Notes: generated by a model not told the origin, from the letters alone. 64,000 nucleotides of DNA from Aldehydirespirator sp965203575 (GCA_965203575.1 OZ241894.1:744001-808000), one strand, 5' to 3'. Numbered from the stretch's first letter, positions 26,801 to 35,294 are shown. Program-made: numbers and translations.

Positions 26801-29800
26801 GCGACGGCGGGGTCCGGCACAGTGTCGATGGTGTACAACACCTTGTAGTCGGCGGTGGTGGCGCGGCGCCCGCCCAGGGCGTCGTAGATGCCGTACGTCA
26901 CCACGATTATCTCGCTGAATTCGTCGCCCTCCACGGCGAGGACGTGCGACTCGTCGAGGCGCAGGAAGCGGCTCTTGGCGTCCTCGGCGGCGGGCCGGGC
27001 CCGGTGCTCCACCCGGCTGAAGACCTTGGCCGTCGTGAAATCGTCGATCTGGCCCGCGATCGCCACGAACTGGTCGACGCGGAAGGCGAACGTGCCGGCC
27101 TTGGCCGGGTGGATGTTCAGCGGCTCGATCGAGTTGACGCCGGTGTCGCCCGGCGGGATGATCATGAAGGAGCGGAAGGCGGGGAAGCCGAGCTCGCGCC
27201 AGCTCAGCCGCTGGCCGCTGTCGTCCACCGAGAGCACGATCCCCAGCGCCAGGTTGTCGAGCTCCACCGGCGCCTCCGCCGTGGTCGCGGTGGCGGGCCG
27301 GTACGCCTCCGCCCGCAGCAGGGCGCCGGTGTCGCGCTCGATAGGGAACTGGGGCATGCGGCGGCCGGCGGCGTCCACCAGCACCAGCCGCACCCGGGTG
27401 GTGGACGCCTCGTCGTCGCGGACTACCAGCTCGGTCCTGGCCAGGCCGTCGGTCTCGGTCTCGTCCTCGATGGTGTCGAGGGGACGGCCGAACCGGCTCT
27501 CCACCCCAGTCTGCACCGGGGCGGGATTGTCGAAGCCCTCCAGCGCCGCGGTGGCGTCGTCGAAGGCCACGCTGAGCGTGATGCGGCGGTTGCCGTTGAG
27601 CTTGTCGTCGTCGGCGATGCCCAGCTCGGTGAAGTCGGCGGCGCCGATGGCGACCGTCTTCATGGTCGCGTAGCAGGCCTTGTACGCGTCGATGGCCTGC
27701 TGCTCCTGCGCGGTCGGCCCCGACCCGCCGATGTTCGGCCCGGTCAGCTCGGTGCCGTCCCGCGAATGGATCCTCGGGTCGGCCACGGTCAGGTCCCTGG
27801 GGTCGCCGCAGGACGGGAACTGGGACTTCTCGCCCTTGGGGAAGCGGATGTCCTTGGTGTGGGTCCTGTCGGCGGTGGTCGGGTCCAGGTCGTGGTCGTA
27901 GGCCATGGTCAGGACCACGGTGGCGTCGCGGGCGTCCTCCTCCGCGCTGAGGGCCACCGGGATGCGGACGGGCAGCCTTTCCTCGTAGGTCCACCAGGCC
28001 TGCGGGAGCTCGCCGCCGCGGGCCACGCCGGTGGGCGGCCGGCGGTTCGGGCTGAGGATGTAGGGAAGCACCGCCCGCTTGGTGACGGTGAGGGGCTGCG
28101 CCGGCATCACGAACTTGGCCGCCGTCAGCCCCGCCGGCGGGCTGGACTGGAGCGCGAAGTCGAACTCGGTGTGGGAGTGGTCGCCGGCCGGCGTGGTGAA
28201 GGTGACCTGGGGGCTCTGCATCTCGCCCCGGCCGTCGGCGGCCTGCGGCGTGGCGTCCTCGATGATGCCGTTCTTGTCGGTGTCGGTGAACACCAGGGTC
28301 ACGCTGTTGGTCGAGTCCACGAACGAGAGGGTGCGGGCGGTCCCGCCGGGGTCGATGCCCACCTCCACCGGCTTGGACAGCGTGGCCGACACCAGCACGT
28401 CGGTGCCCGGCACGACGTTCACCGCCGGTTTGTCGTTCTCGGTCTGGCACTCGGGCGTGCGTCCGGGTTGGCATGCGAAGATGGGCGGCTGGACCGCCAC
28501 CGGCAGGAACTGGGAGGTGTCGTCGTCCTCGATGGTGACGGTGACCGACGACCGTGTCACCGTGTAGTGCGGCCTCTCGCCGGACGGGCCCTGGATGAGG
28601 ATGGTGAAGGTCTCGTCGCGCTCCACGATCTCGTCGTAGGTGATCAGCACGGGCAGCCGCTGGGGGATGACCGTCCCGGTGGGGTCGGTCTGGGGATCCT
28701 CTCTGACGACCCGGGTGCCGGTCTGCAGCAGCACGGTCAGGTCGGCGCCGCCGATGCGGTGCTCGGCGGGCGTCGCGGCCGGGTCGTAGGAGTAGTCCTT
28801 GCCCTCGGTGGCGGTCGCGTCGTCGAAGAACACGGCCAGCGGGTACTCGACGTCCGGCACCGACGCCAGCGGCGGCGTGATGCTGAGGCCCAGCGGCGGG
28901 CTGATCAGCCGGGTGATGGCGGCCTCGGTGAGACCGGTGGGCACGCTCATCTCGTAGCGGCAGTGGGCGCCGTCGGCCGGGTCGTCGCGGTCGCAGGAGC
29001 CCTCGATGAACGTGAGATCGAGCCCGGTGGTTGCGTCCCTGGAGTGCTCCGAATAGGACGTCTCGGGCAGCGTCACCGCGCCCTTCATCAGCGACACCTC
29101 CGCGTGCACGGGCTCGGGCGGGTCCACGTCGGGCACCGGGTTGAACACGTAGACGGTGTGCTCGGCGTCGTCGGAGTCGTCGTCGGGCGTGGCCGGGTCG
29201 TTGAGGTCCACCTTCACGGAGGCGACCTCGAACTGGCTCGCGGCCAGGCTCCGCGGCAGCGAGCCGGAGTTCTGGAGGGTGAAGGTCTGGCCCCGGTTGG
29301 AGGACGTCACGGTGAACGTCTGCCTGTCGGTGAGCTCCTCGTCGCGCAGCAGCCCGTCGCGGTTGTCGTCGGTGAACGTGAAGGTGATGCTGCTGTCGGC
29401 GTTGGCGAAGCTCAGCGCGCCGCCCGCGCCGACCTCGATGGCGGTGTCGCCCGCCACCGCCGGGTCCAGCACCGCGGTCAGGGTGGCGTCCTCGTCGACG
29501 AGGGCGCGGCTCGCGCCGACCTTCAGCACCGCGTTGCCGTGGGCGGCCACCGTCACCGTCGCCGAGTCCGGGCTGCCGGCCGCGGTGTCGATGGTCAGCG
29601 TGAACGTCTCGGCCCCCTCCATCACGCCGTCCGCGGCCAGCGGGACCGGCAGGTCGAACAGCGGCGAGTACCGGTTGCCGGCCGGGAAGGCGGGGTCGGC
29701 CACCGATTGCGGGGCGGTGGCGGTGAGCGTCACCGGCAGGGCGGCGGCGCCGAAGTCCGCGGCGTTGGCGGCGGCTGCGCCGGCGCCGGCGGTGATTCTC

Positions 29801-32800
29801 CCCGTCAGCGGCGTGCTGCTGCCCCGCGTCCCGCTCACGCTGACGGCGGCCGCGCCCTCCTGGATGGTCTGGTCGGCGACGGTCAGCGTCCGGAAGTTGC
29901 CATATGCCCCCGCAACTCTGAGGTAGCCCTTCCACTCGGCGTCGGCGGCGGAGGTGAACTCCCCGATGTCCGGCGAGAACGACGGCGTGATGGCCATGAC
30001 CCCGGGCGCGGTCGGCGTGATCGCGAACAGGGCCGTGTCCGCCGATGACCGGCCCTTGGGAATGACGACGCTGGTGGGCGCGCCGGCCTGCGCGCCCAGC
30101 CCGGCCGGCAGGGTGAACGTGACGGTGATGTCGCGGTCGGCGGTCAGGGCGCGCTCCGGCGCAGTCTCCACCCCGTTCTCGATCACCGCCGGCGCGTACA
30201 GCTCGGCCCGCAGCGCCGTCTGCGCCTGCTGGTTGATCTTGAGCCGGCTGCGTTGCTCGGCGGTTGTGTGTGGCACGGCCACGCGGTTCGGGCCGTCCAG
30301 CCGCAGCAGGCGCAGCTTGGCCACCGGCGCGTCGGCGTCGGTGATGGAGAGCTGGGCGGTGTCGGTCGGGCGGATCTCGGTCACGGACCCGCTCACCGCG
30401 GTCGCGGTCAGCCGGAAGGTCTTCGCCGCGCCGGTGATGACCCAGTCGCGGTGGGCGGTGGCCTTGACGGAGGACGGGCTGACCGAGCCGTCGGCGCCCA
30501 CGGTGAACCGCAGGGCGGACGGGGTGTAGTCGGCGCGGAACTTGGCCGTCGCGGCGTGGTCGTCGGTGGGCGTCACCCAGAACCCGGTGGCGCTCGAGGG
30601 CCGGTCGGCGGTGGCCACCGAGGGCGTCACCGTGATGACGCCGCCCTCGGCGACCGTGCCGCCGGCGGGGTCCAGGGTCAGGGTCAGGGCCGCCGCGCTC
30701 GACGGCCAGGCCCGCTTGAGCAGGATGGTGTGCCTCTTGACCGAGCCGTCCGCGGCGGTGACGACCACGACGATCGGGTTGTCGCCCTGCGAGAGCGCGA
30801 TGTCGCCGCTGGCCGAGCCGGAGGCCACCGTGGCGCCGTTCACGGTTATGGCGCCGCCCGGCACTGCCAGCGTGGGCGTCACCCGCACGCTCGCGACCGA
30901 GTCGGCCACCCGGGCGGTGTAGCGCTGCTCGTCGCTGTCGTCGCCGGACACCCTGGTGACGGGCACGTTCGTGGTCCCGGAGCGCACCCGCAGGCTGCTC
31001 AGCGCCGCGTCCTCGTCGTCGTTCACGCGCACCGTCACCGTCGGCAGGTCCGCCCGCGCCACGGCCGGGTCCGCTAGTCCGGAAATGAAACCGATGGAGT
31101 GGGTGAGGGTGACGGTCTCGTCGGCGCCGTCGGCGTCATGGGGCGCGGCCAGGGGCACGGTCTGCCATTGGTCCCACTTGACCCGGGGTATGTCGTCGGA
31201 CGTGTCGGCCCCGAACAGAGCCAGCTGGCCGGTGACCTGCGCCGCCGCCGTGTCGCCGCTGGCGGCCGTGACGAGGAGATCCCTCCCATAACGGAATCGG
31301 TCACGGGAGGCTTGGTGTCTCCAGGCGAGCCGCACCCTGTAGCTCGCGATGCCGCCCTCGTGCACCGCCACGGAGTGCTTGTCCACCTCCAGCAGGCGGC
31401 GCTTGGCCAGCTTCACCGCCACGGTCTGGCCCGCGGTGAAGCTCGGGGCGGCCCCCGCCCAGTTCACGCCGCGCCTCTCGTTGCTGATCGTCTGCGCCTC
31501 GGCGTTCGCCAGCGGATACTCCCGGCCGTCCACGTACAGCGACAGGCCGTCGAGTTCCTGGGGGATGGCCTTGTCGAGATACAGGGACAGGTCGCCGCCG
31601 CTGAGCCGGGCCAGCTGGGCGATCCGGTAGTCCACCCCGTTGAGGCTGAACCCGCCTGCGGTCAGCCCGCTCTGGCAGGTGGCGGCCGTGGTGCAGCCCA
31701 GGGCCGCATTGGCGGCGCTGGCCACCGTCAGCGTGGCCGACCAGACGGTGGACAGGATGGTGACCGTGGTGCGGGTGCGGGTTCCCGTCTGGCCGCCACT
31801 ACCGACGGTGAGGCTGATCGTGAAGGACTCGTTGACCTCCGTGTAGGTGTTCCTGATGATGGGGACGTCGACTGTCTTCGAGGTGCTCCCGCTGGAAATG
31901 GTCACCTGTCCTGGGACGGTGTAGTCCTCGCCCTCTGTGGCGGTGCCGGTGGTTGTGTCGGCCGTGAGGAAGACGGTGAGGTCGCTCGCCGGGGCCGGGC
32001 TCGCGTTCAGGGTGACCGAGACCTTCCCCTCATGCTCCATGACCGTGTAGTCGCCGCTGAACTGCACGGCGGGGGTGTTCTGCTGGGCGTTGACGTTCTG
32101 CTGCTGGGCGTTCACGCTCGTGGTGGGCGGCACCGTGGTCGTGGTGGGCGGCACCGTGGTCGTGGTCGTGGCGGGCGGCACCGTGGTCGTGGCGGGCGGC
32201 ACCGTGGTCGTGGCGGGCGGCACCGTGGTCGTGGCGGGCGGCACCGTGGTCGTGGTCGTGGCGGGCGGCACCGTGGTCGTGGCGGGCGGCACCGTGGTCG
32301 TGGTCGTGGCGGGCGGCACCGTGGTCGTGGTCGTGGCGGGCGGCACCGTGGTCGTGGTCGTGGCGGGCGGCACCGTGGTCGTGGTCGTGGCGGGCGGCAC
32401 CGTGGTCGTGGTCGTGGCGGGCGGCACCGTGGTCGTGGTCGTGGCGGGCGGCACCGTGGTCGTGGTCGTGGCGGGCGGCACGGTCGGCGCTGCGGTGACC
32501 TCGATGGAGACTTCGGTGGAGAATGCGCCGCTGTAATGGGGATCGTTGCTGACTGCGTGGTGGGTGACGGTGGCGGAGCCCTCGCTCACTCCGGTGACGA
32601 CGACGGGCTGCGGGTCGTCCCAGTTCTGCGGCGTGAACTCGACGGCATCGCCTGCGGCGGCCTTGGCAGGGTCGTCGCTGGACGGCCGGACGGTCACGTT
32701 GAAGGCGGGCCTGGTGTCGAGGACGATGGTGTAGCCGGTCGTCTCGCCGGCGGCGACGGTGACCGCGGCGGGGCTGGCCGACAGTCCGGGCGCGGGCGGC

Positions 32801-32907
32801 TGAGCCGGGGCACTCGGCGCGGGCACGAGCACGGCCGCGCCCAGCGCGATCAGAACCAGTGTTCCCCTAGCAGCGAAACGCCTGACGTTGGCTGTCGGCT
32901 TCCCCAT
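20884..32907 (-). CDS. Giant secreted Calx-beta/cadherin-like repeat protein with SLH anchor (4007 aa)
   Basis: Single uninterrupted frame from an ATG at 32907 with RBS AGGTGG. Residues 1-35 are a signal peptide (ARGTLVLIALGAAVLVPAPS, cleavage near APA). Residues ~142-260 are a Thr/Pro stalk of about 14 VPPATT units. Then follow at least ten Calx-beta-like modules, each with a V-x-E-x-x-E-x-F-x-V-x-L strand (for example NVDEGAEAFTVTLT, GLDEPDETFTVTLA, DVDEGRESFKLTLT) and four cadherin-like beta-sandwich modules beginning L-S-x-L-T-L-S-x-G. A GPSGPSGPS linker with an EPEPEP segment (~3790-3825) precedes three ~62-residue SLH repeats (GITRGC...YCPDDPVTRAEMASFL) that should anchor the protein to the cell surface. 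The likely role is a Ca-binding adhesin or surface layer. No enzymatic domain was seen. Size and repeat content make assembly errors possible. Confidence 0.93.
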   Translation of the reverse strand: MGKPTANVRRFAARGTLVLIALGAAVLVPAPSAPAQPPAPGLSASPAAVTVAAGETTGYTIVLDTRPAFNVTVRPSSDDPAKAAAGDAVEFTPQNWDDPQPVVVTGVSEGSATVTHHAVSNDPHYSGAFSTEVSIEVTAAPTVPPATTTTTVPPATTTTTVPPATTTTTVPPATTTTTVPPATTTTTVPPATTTTTVPPATTTTTVPPATTTVPPATTTTTVPPATTTVPPATTTVPPATTTVPPATTTTTVPPTTTTVPPTTSVNAQQQNVNAQQNTPAVQFSGDYTVMEHEGKVSVTLNASPAPASDLTVFLTADTTTGTATEGEDYTVPGQVTISSGSTSKTVDVPIIRNTYTEVNESFTISLTVGSGGQTGTRTRTTVTILSTVWSATLTVASAANAALGCTTAATCQSGLTAGGFSLNGVDYRIAQLARLSGGDLSLYLDKAIPQELDGLSLYVDGREYPLANAEAQTISNERRGVNWAGAAPSFTAGQTVAVKLAKRRLLEVDKHSVAVHEGGIASYRVRLAWRHQASRDRFRYGRDLLVTAASGDTAAAQVTGQLALFGADTSDDIPRVKWDQWQTVPLAAPHDADGADETVTLTHSIGFISGLADPAVARADLPTVTVRVNDDEDAALSSLRVRSGTTNVPVTRVSGDDSDEQRYTARVADSVASVRVTPTLAVPGGAITVNGATVASGSASGDIALSQGDNPIVVVVTAADGSVKRHTILLKRAWPSSAAALTLTLDPAGGTVAEGGVITVTPSVATADRPSSATGFWVTPTDDHAATAKFRADYTPSALRFTVGADGSVSPSSVKATAHRDWVITGAAKTFRLTATAVSGSVTEIRPTDTAQLSITDADAPVAKLRLLRLDGPNRVAVPHTTAEQRSRLKINQQAQTALRAELYAPAVIENGVETAPERALTADRDITVTFTLPAGLGAQAGAPTSVVIPKGRSSADTALFAITPTAPGVMAITPSFSPDIGEFTSAADAEWKGYLRVAGAYGNFRTLTVADQTIQEGAAAVSVSGTRGSSTPLTGRITAGAGAAAANAADFGAAALPVTLTATAPQSVADPAFPAGNRYSPLFDLPVPLAADGVMEGAETFTLTIDTAAGSPDSATVTVAAHGNAVLKVGASRALVDEDATLTAVLDPAVAGDTAIEVGAGGALSFANADSSITFTFTDDNRDGLLRDEELTDRQTFTVTSSNRGQTFTLQNSGSLPRSLAASQFEVASVKVDLNDPATPDDDSDDAEHTVYVFNPVPDVDPPEPVHAEVSLMKGAVTLPETSYSEHSRDATTGLDLTFIEGSCDRDDPADGAHCRYEMSVPTGLTEAAITRLISPPLGLSITPPLASVPDVEYPLAVFFDDATATEGKDYSYDPAATPAEHRIGGADLTVLLQTGTRVVREDPQTDPTGTVIPQRLPVLITYDEIVERDETFTILIQGPSGERPHYTVTRSSVTVTIEDDDTSQFLPVAVQPPIFACQPGRTPECQTENDKPAVNVVPGTDVLVSATLSKPVEVGIDPGGTARTLSFVDSTNSVTLVFTDTDKNGIIEDATPQAADGRGEMQSPQVTFTTPAGDHSHTEFDFALQSSPPAGLTAAKFVMPAQPLTVTKRAVLPYILSPNRRPPTGVARGGELPQAWWTYEERLPVRIPVALSAEEDARDATVVLTMAYDHDLDPTTADRTHTKDIRFPKGEKSQFPSCGDPRDLTVADPRIHSRDGTELTGPNIGGSGPTAQEQQAIDAYKACYATMKTVAIGAADFTELGIADDDKLNGNRRITLSVAFDDATAALEGFDNPAPVQTGVESRFGRPLDTIEDETETDGLARTELVVRDDEASTTRVRLVLVDAAGRRMPQFPIERDTGALLRAEAYRPATATTAEAPVELDNLALGIVLSVDDSGQRLSWRELGFPAFRSFMIIPPGDTGVNSIEPLNIHPAKAGTFAFRVDQFVAIAGQIDDFTTAKVFSRVEHRARPAAEDAKSRFLRLDESHVLAVEGDEFSEIIVVTYGIYDALGGRRATTADYKVLYTIDTVPDPAVAAEFADVTFTGGATAFPVNKSDPGEASIVEGSLTVGTVVDDADFEAAESFTVTLTAVRADTTAAPEIPDLYLDPLYRQATVTIAQSDAEAATGDRVTAQSTGAATEGSRSAVRVTRPSGYSGRISGVVVPGFHPSDSAAASPADLETTPQEFSIPAGSSSDTVRFATRSDGIIEAPESVHFSVHIIEPATGVLPPEQPVRASINSAERGRLQFKSTSQTAAEGGELTLTVELGSTTGGLATAGKDVNFTLTPTFTTGAGKAAAADLWFVDPSSLTTRPHLTPASTAAQLTVTGVIPAGESSAVVRYPVAIDSAAEGSETFTVALSFADEPSKHDGALTLGTSSTFTGTITNVAPVADAKTYAISPAFLDVTEGEQARLYIHLGEDAPTGNLGFQVSVAYPPEAEYGEADHTDHTLTLRTFEVAADTRAASLFFDTVDDGEQEVFGTVACETGAYPAWKNFCTTNTLPELMIVTITPTGSGAAQWSPLAAGRNAATVRIHDNEPPVGLRFDQAPVLLTEGGSVSLGVALASEPAGQAVRVSVQSSDTSAVTVTGGPLNFGENNWQTLQTLTVAAVDDADTDHERATLTFSISSPHDEPVSRLFNYDGLTSRNVVFVKDDDSPKFDVPSNEGREGATVDFTVLLLEKAPDEGVTFDVEVSYTTAATGDTHASAADLGAVPDTITVPAGELFAQLRIPVARDNVDEGAEAFTVTLTPSPDNVKAWVPLSSNTGTGTIRDATGSVSFSTKAVSVAETARSVELEAVVAPAAWGDVSFTVTAADGTATGGADGDYDAGRVGAVVIPKGQARKKFTIPILDDGLDEPDETFTVTLAPASDSAGYSFGGGPATVTITDDDTPGVEVYRDPPSSILEGESAVYAVRLLSKPRANVVVTASSDNSKVVVSPPPRAVFANAADPELQELPVSLTFTPNNWRQPKLFTVRAPQDRDSDDERATISHTVTSADTSYESYALGAIKVTVNDDDAPPSDDAALSGLTLSAGSLSPSFSAARLSYTLSVPNSTSSLTVTPTANHAGAAVKVGRKGSARVAVRSGSASGGVALAVGDNVVEVLVTAEDGHTTRLYTVTVTRAYPQSFTVEAVGGASVDEGSPARLRITLNKAPTSAVTFNVRAAGSGASPTSAADLGTVPSSVRVPANQTTVTLAVPTRGDNLIEGDETFTVTVTDAADPDAWSPRTAGANTVTITVTDLNRSVAFTETAKTVREDAGTVTVGLTASGASASAIRVTITATDDTAVRGVDYGGGATRTVTIPANQTTASFTVPITDNSAVASAAKTFKLTISSVAGIHQKGSPDEITVSILDDDGAVPPGKFFLIDGDATAAEGASARLRVLIGEAAPTGGLTFPVTYSYASPLTAGSADHTAVNSVTVAVGQTQATLSIALTDDDVDEGRESFKLTLTAPTGWSAAASGQDAATVTITDNDTAGISFTPSPTSPLDVAEGGTATVSIVLDTKPTHAVTVNVLRRSGDAAKLSWAVGGASTAPSFAPGDWDTPIEVVFTAAQDSDWRDEVHEYVFSASSTDAKYRAKGARYRIRVDDDELSQDATLRALTLSAGRLSPAFASGTTGYTAAVPSTASTITVTPTASHSAAAITVDGAAVTSGQASAAIALTPETAKAVSVVVTAEDGTTTSTYTITATRARQPSGDATLSALTLSEGTLSPSFTAGNLRYIAGVAQTTASITVTPTANHAAATITVNGAAVASGQASGAIALSAGNNTIRIAVRAENGAVETYTVTVNRPSPPRRTPPTGPTGPGPSGPSGPSGPSGPSGPSEPEPEPSSFDDVDRGSVHAAAIDALVAAGITRGCAADPPRYCPDDPVTRAEMASFLARALDLAADEAAPLDDVDRDGVHAAAIDALVAAGITRGCATDPPRYCPDDPVTRAEMASFLARALDLAAGEAAGFEDVDRGSVHAAAIDALLAAGITRGCATDPLRYCPDDPVTRAEMASFLARALRLPPP
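20887..21430 (-). repeat. Three tandem ~186-bp SLH-coding repeats
   Basis: The 3' end of the giant gene consists of three near-identical units with 186-bp spacing. Shared text includes ggtgacgggatcgtccgggc and ggcgtctatggcggcggcat. Each unit encodes one SLH domain with two Cys residues (GC-A-x-D-P-x-R-Y-C). The near identity at DNA level points to recent duplication or gene conversion. Confidence 0.9.
32130..32486 (-). repeat. Low-complexity Thr/Pro-coding minisatellite
   Basis: About 14-16 head-to-tail units built on gtcgtggcgggcggcaccgt, 21 to 27 bases long, all multiples of three, so copy-number change keeps the frame. It encodes T-V-P-P-A-T-T(T-T) units, a rigid and probably glycosylated stalk between the first domain and the Calx-beta array of the surface protein. 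Slippage here would vary stalk length. Confidence 0.9.
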
Positions 32908-33302
32908 CGGCCACCTAGAAGTGCGTGCTCGCGTTCACCGCCGAGGTGCGGGTCCCGCGGCGCAGCCATTCAGTGGGCTGGCCTCCAAGGGGGGGGGCGG
33001 GTGTCCCTGTCTTGTTGTCAAGCCTTTCCAGGCGGCTTGGGGCTGGGGCGGCCGGTAAGGGTGTCAAGGCAAGTGTCCGCCGATAGCCCATGGAAATACC
33101 GCCCGCTTGCTGTATCCAGCGGACGGCATGGTAATGCCCGTGCGCTCAGTGTGCAACGTCGGGCCCGCCTGTCAATCCGACGGCGGACCGTGACCACTGG
33201 TGCCCTGTCCACAAACGTTTGTGGGTTTGAGCCGCCCGTGAACGCTGTCATCACGGGCCAAACGAGAGCAGTCGACGCGCGCGAAGGTTACTGGACAGGG
33301 CA
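32908..33302. other. 395-bp gene-free region upstream of the giant surface gene
   Basis: No credible gene is present. It must contain the surface-gene promoter (minus strand), but no clear -10/-35 pair could be picked. Seen in it: a G-run (gggggggg) near 32990, a perfect 16-bp palindrome CCACAAACGTTTGTGG at 33209-33224, a hairpin GCCCGTG/CACGGGC at ~33233-33262, and the left end of a MITE-like element that runs on to 33309. Confidence 0.6.
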
Positions 33303-33309
33303 CTAGTGG
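33194..33309. mobile_element. MITE-like 116-bp element with 17-bp terminal inverted repeats
   Basis: Left end CCACTGGTGCCCTGTCC (33194-33210) and right end GGACAGGGCACTAGTGG (33293-33309) are inverted repeats with one mismatch. Inside are the palindrome CCACAAACGTTTGTGG and a nested stem GTTTG...GCCCGTG/CACGGGC...CAAAC. There is no coding capacity. The TAG stop of the neighbouring ABC exporter (33303-33305) lies within the right end, so the element may have supplied that stop. No clear target duplication was found, so a structured regulatory element is the alternative. Confidence 0.5.
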
Positions 33310-35294
33310 CGCGGGGCTGCCCGGCGCGTGTTTCCCACCCAGGACCGGTGGAGCTGGGCGTACACCCCCCGCGCCTCGACCAGTTCGGTGTGCCGGCCCT
33401 GCTCCACGACACGGCCGTCGTCGAACACCAGGACCAGGTCGGCTCGCTCCGCGGTGGTGAGCCGGTGCGCCACCGACACCGTCGTCCTGCCTGCCGCGAG
33501 GTGGGCCATGGCCGCCGCCAGCGCTTCCTCGGTCTCGGGATCCACCGCCGAGGTGGCCTCGTCCAGGATCAGCAGGCCCGGATCGGCGACCTGGGCCCGG
33601 GCCAGAGCCACCAGCTGGCGCTCGCCCACCGACAGCCGCCCGCCCCTCTGGCCCACCTGAGTCTTCATTCCGGCCGGGAGCCCTTCGACCCAGTCCCGCA
33701 GCCCCAACTCGTCGATGGCCGCAGCCGCGTCGGCCGCTGTGGCGCCGGACCTTCCGTAGCGGATGTTGTCCTCGATGGTCGCCGCGAACAGGAAGCCGTC
33801 CTGCGGGACCATGCGAATGCCCCGCCGGCGGGCCTCGGGTGCGACCTCCCGCAGGTCCACCCCGCCGACCCGGATCTCCCCTGCGACGGGGTCCGCCAGG
33901 CGGGCCAGCAGGCGCGCGAAGGTCGTCTTGCCCGAGCCGGTCTCGCCCACCACCGCCACGTCGGTGTCGGCGGGGACCGACACGTCCACGCCCCGCAGCA
34001 CCCGTCCCCCCGTCCGGTAGGCGAAGTCCACGGACCGCGCCTCGACCGCGAGCGGGCCCGCAGGCAGCTCCTCCGCCTCAGCGGGCTCCGGCTCGACCAC
34101 CTCGACCGGTGTGTCGAGAACCCCCATCACCTTCCACCAGGCCGCCAGCGCCGCCTGGGTGGTGTCGAACACCTCGCCGATCTCCGAGATCGGCCTCATC
34201 AGGAGCCGCACAAGGAACACGAACGCCACCAGCCCGCCCGGGCCGATGCCCAGCTCCTCGCTCCACGTCACCCCGGCGACGAGGGCCGCGGCCAGCGCCA
34301 CCGACGACACCAGGTCGACCGCCGGCATCAGGAACGCCCACCACTTGAAGGCCGACATCTGGGCCTCGTACTGGCGGTCCACGGCACCGTCCAAGCGGGT
34401 CCGGACGGCGCGGCGGTACCCGTATGCCCGTATCACCGCCGCGGCCGACACCGTCTCGCTGGTGTGGCCCATGGTGTCGGCCACCCGGTCGCGCACCCGG
34501 GCGTGGGCCGCGATCTGGCGGCGCTGCACCCAGCGCATGAACGGCAGGAGCAGCAGGTGCAGGACCAGCACCAGCAGCGTCAGCTGCCAGCTGTAGAACA
34601 GCATCACCGCGAGCGTCGCCACGATCAGCACCGGGTTGATGGTCCAGGCCATGGCGCCCCACTGCATGAATAGGGCCATGGCCTCGATGTCGCTCGTCAC
34701 CCGGGCCACCAGCACCCCCCGGCGCGACTCGGTGTGGGTGGCCAGGCTCAGCCGGTGTATGTGCTCGAACGCCCTGACCCTCAGTCCGAGCAGCACCGAC
34801 TCGGCCATGCGCACCAGCCGGATCAGGGCGAAGCGACTCGCCGCAGCCACCACCAGCACTGCTCCCAGCGCGGCCACCGAAAGGGCCCACACGACACCGG
34901 GCCGGTAGCCGTCCGGGCCGATGACGCCGTGGTCGAGCACGAGTTGCACCATGACCGGCACGATCAGCCTGCCGACGGCGGCGAACAGCCCCACCGCGGC
35001 GATCACCGGAAGCCCTCGACGCAACTCCTCGCTCATGGCGACACCGCGACGCAGCACTCGGAGTGCTTGGACCGCCTCCCCGGCCGATTCCTGCTGCGTG
35101 TCGCCGTCCAGTGCACGCTGCGAGCCGGCGCCTGCGGCGGGTTCGGCGCCCGACCTGGTCCGGACCTCCTCCCCGGCCGATCGGCCCTCCGCATCGCCGA
35201 CCCCTGCTCGCTGTGAGCCGTCGCCGTCACCGTCGCCGGCGGGTTCGCGGCCTGACCTGGTGCGGCCGGGGTCGGTGCCGGGTGTGTCGCTCAC
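33303..35294 (-). CDS. ABC exporter half-transporter (permease-ATPase), consensus ATP site
   Basis: 663 residues from a GTG at 35294 that overlaps the previous stop (GTGA). An N-terminal ~80-residue hydrophilic tail contains two degenerate repeats starting RTRSG. A six-helix membrane domain follows (for example LPVIAAVGLFAAVGRLIVPV). The NBD has Walker A GETGSGKTTFARLL, signature LSVGERQLVALARA (LSVGE rather than LSGGQ), and Walker B LLILDEATSAVD with the catalytic Glu. Together with the upstream gene it should form a heterodimeric lipid or multidrug exporter. The substrate is unknown. The C-terminus ends inside a MITE-like inverted repeat. Confidence 0.92.
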   Translation of the reverse strand: MSDTPGTDPGRTRSGREPAGDGDGDGSQRAGVGDAEGRSAGEEVRTRSGAEPAAGAGSQRALDGDTQQESAGEAVQALRVLRRGVAMSEELRRGLPVIAAVGLFAAVGRLIVPVMVQLVLDHGVIGPDGYRPGVVWALSVAALGAVLVVAAASRFALIRLVRMAESVLLGLRVRAFEHIHRLSLATHTESRRGVLVARVTSDIEAMALFMQWGAMAWTINPVLIVATLAVMLFYSWQLTLLVLVLHLLLLPFMRWVQRRQIAAHARVRDRVADTMGHTSETVSAAAVIRAYGYRRAVRTRLDGAVDRQYEAQMSAFKWWAFLMPAVDLVSSVALAAALVAGVTWSEELGIGPGGLVAFVFLVRLLMRPISEIGEVFDTTQAALAAWWKVMGVLDTPVEVVEPEPAEAEELPAGPLAVEARSVDFAYRTGGRVLRGVDVSVPADTDVAVVGETGSGKTTFARLLARLADPVAGEIRVGGVDLREVAPEARRRGIRMVPQDGFLFAATIEDNIRYGRSGATAADAAAAIDELGLRDWVEGLPAGMKTQVGQRGGRLSVGERQLVALARAQVADPGLLILDEATSAVDPETEEALAAAMAHLAAGRTTVSVAHRLTTAERADLVLVFDDGRVVEQGRHTELVEARGVYAQLHRSWVGNTRRAAPRH

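Noticed and set aside
20569..30048. Very long + strand open frames (1353 and 1214 codons) opposite the giant gene
   Set aside because: They are antisense shadows of a repetitive high-GC gene; their translations are Gly/Arg/Val-rich with no recognisable domains, while the minus frame has signal peptide, Calx-beta and SLH domains.
32130..32486. CRISPR-like array
   Set aside because: Units are contiguous, in-frame with the coding sequence, without spacers; it encodes a Thr/Pro stalk.
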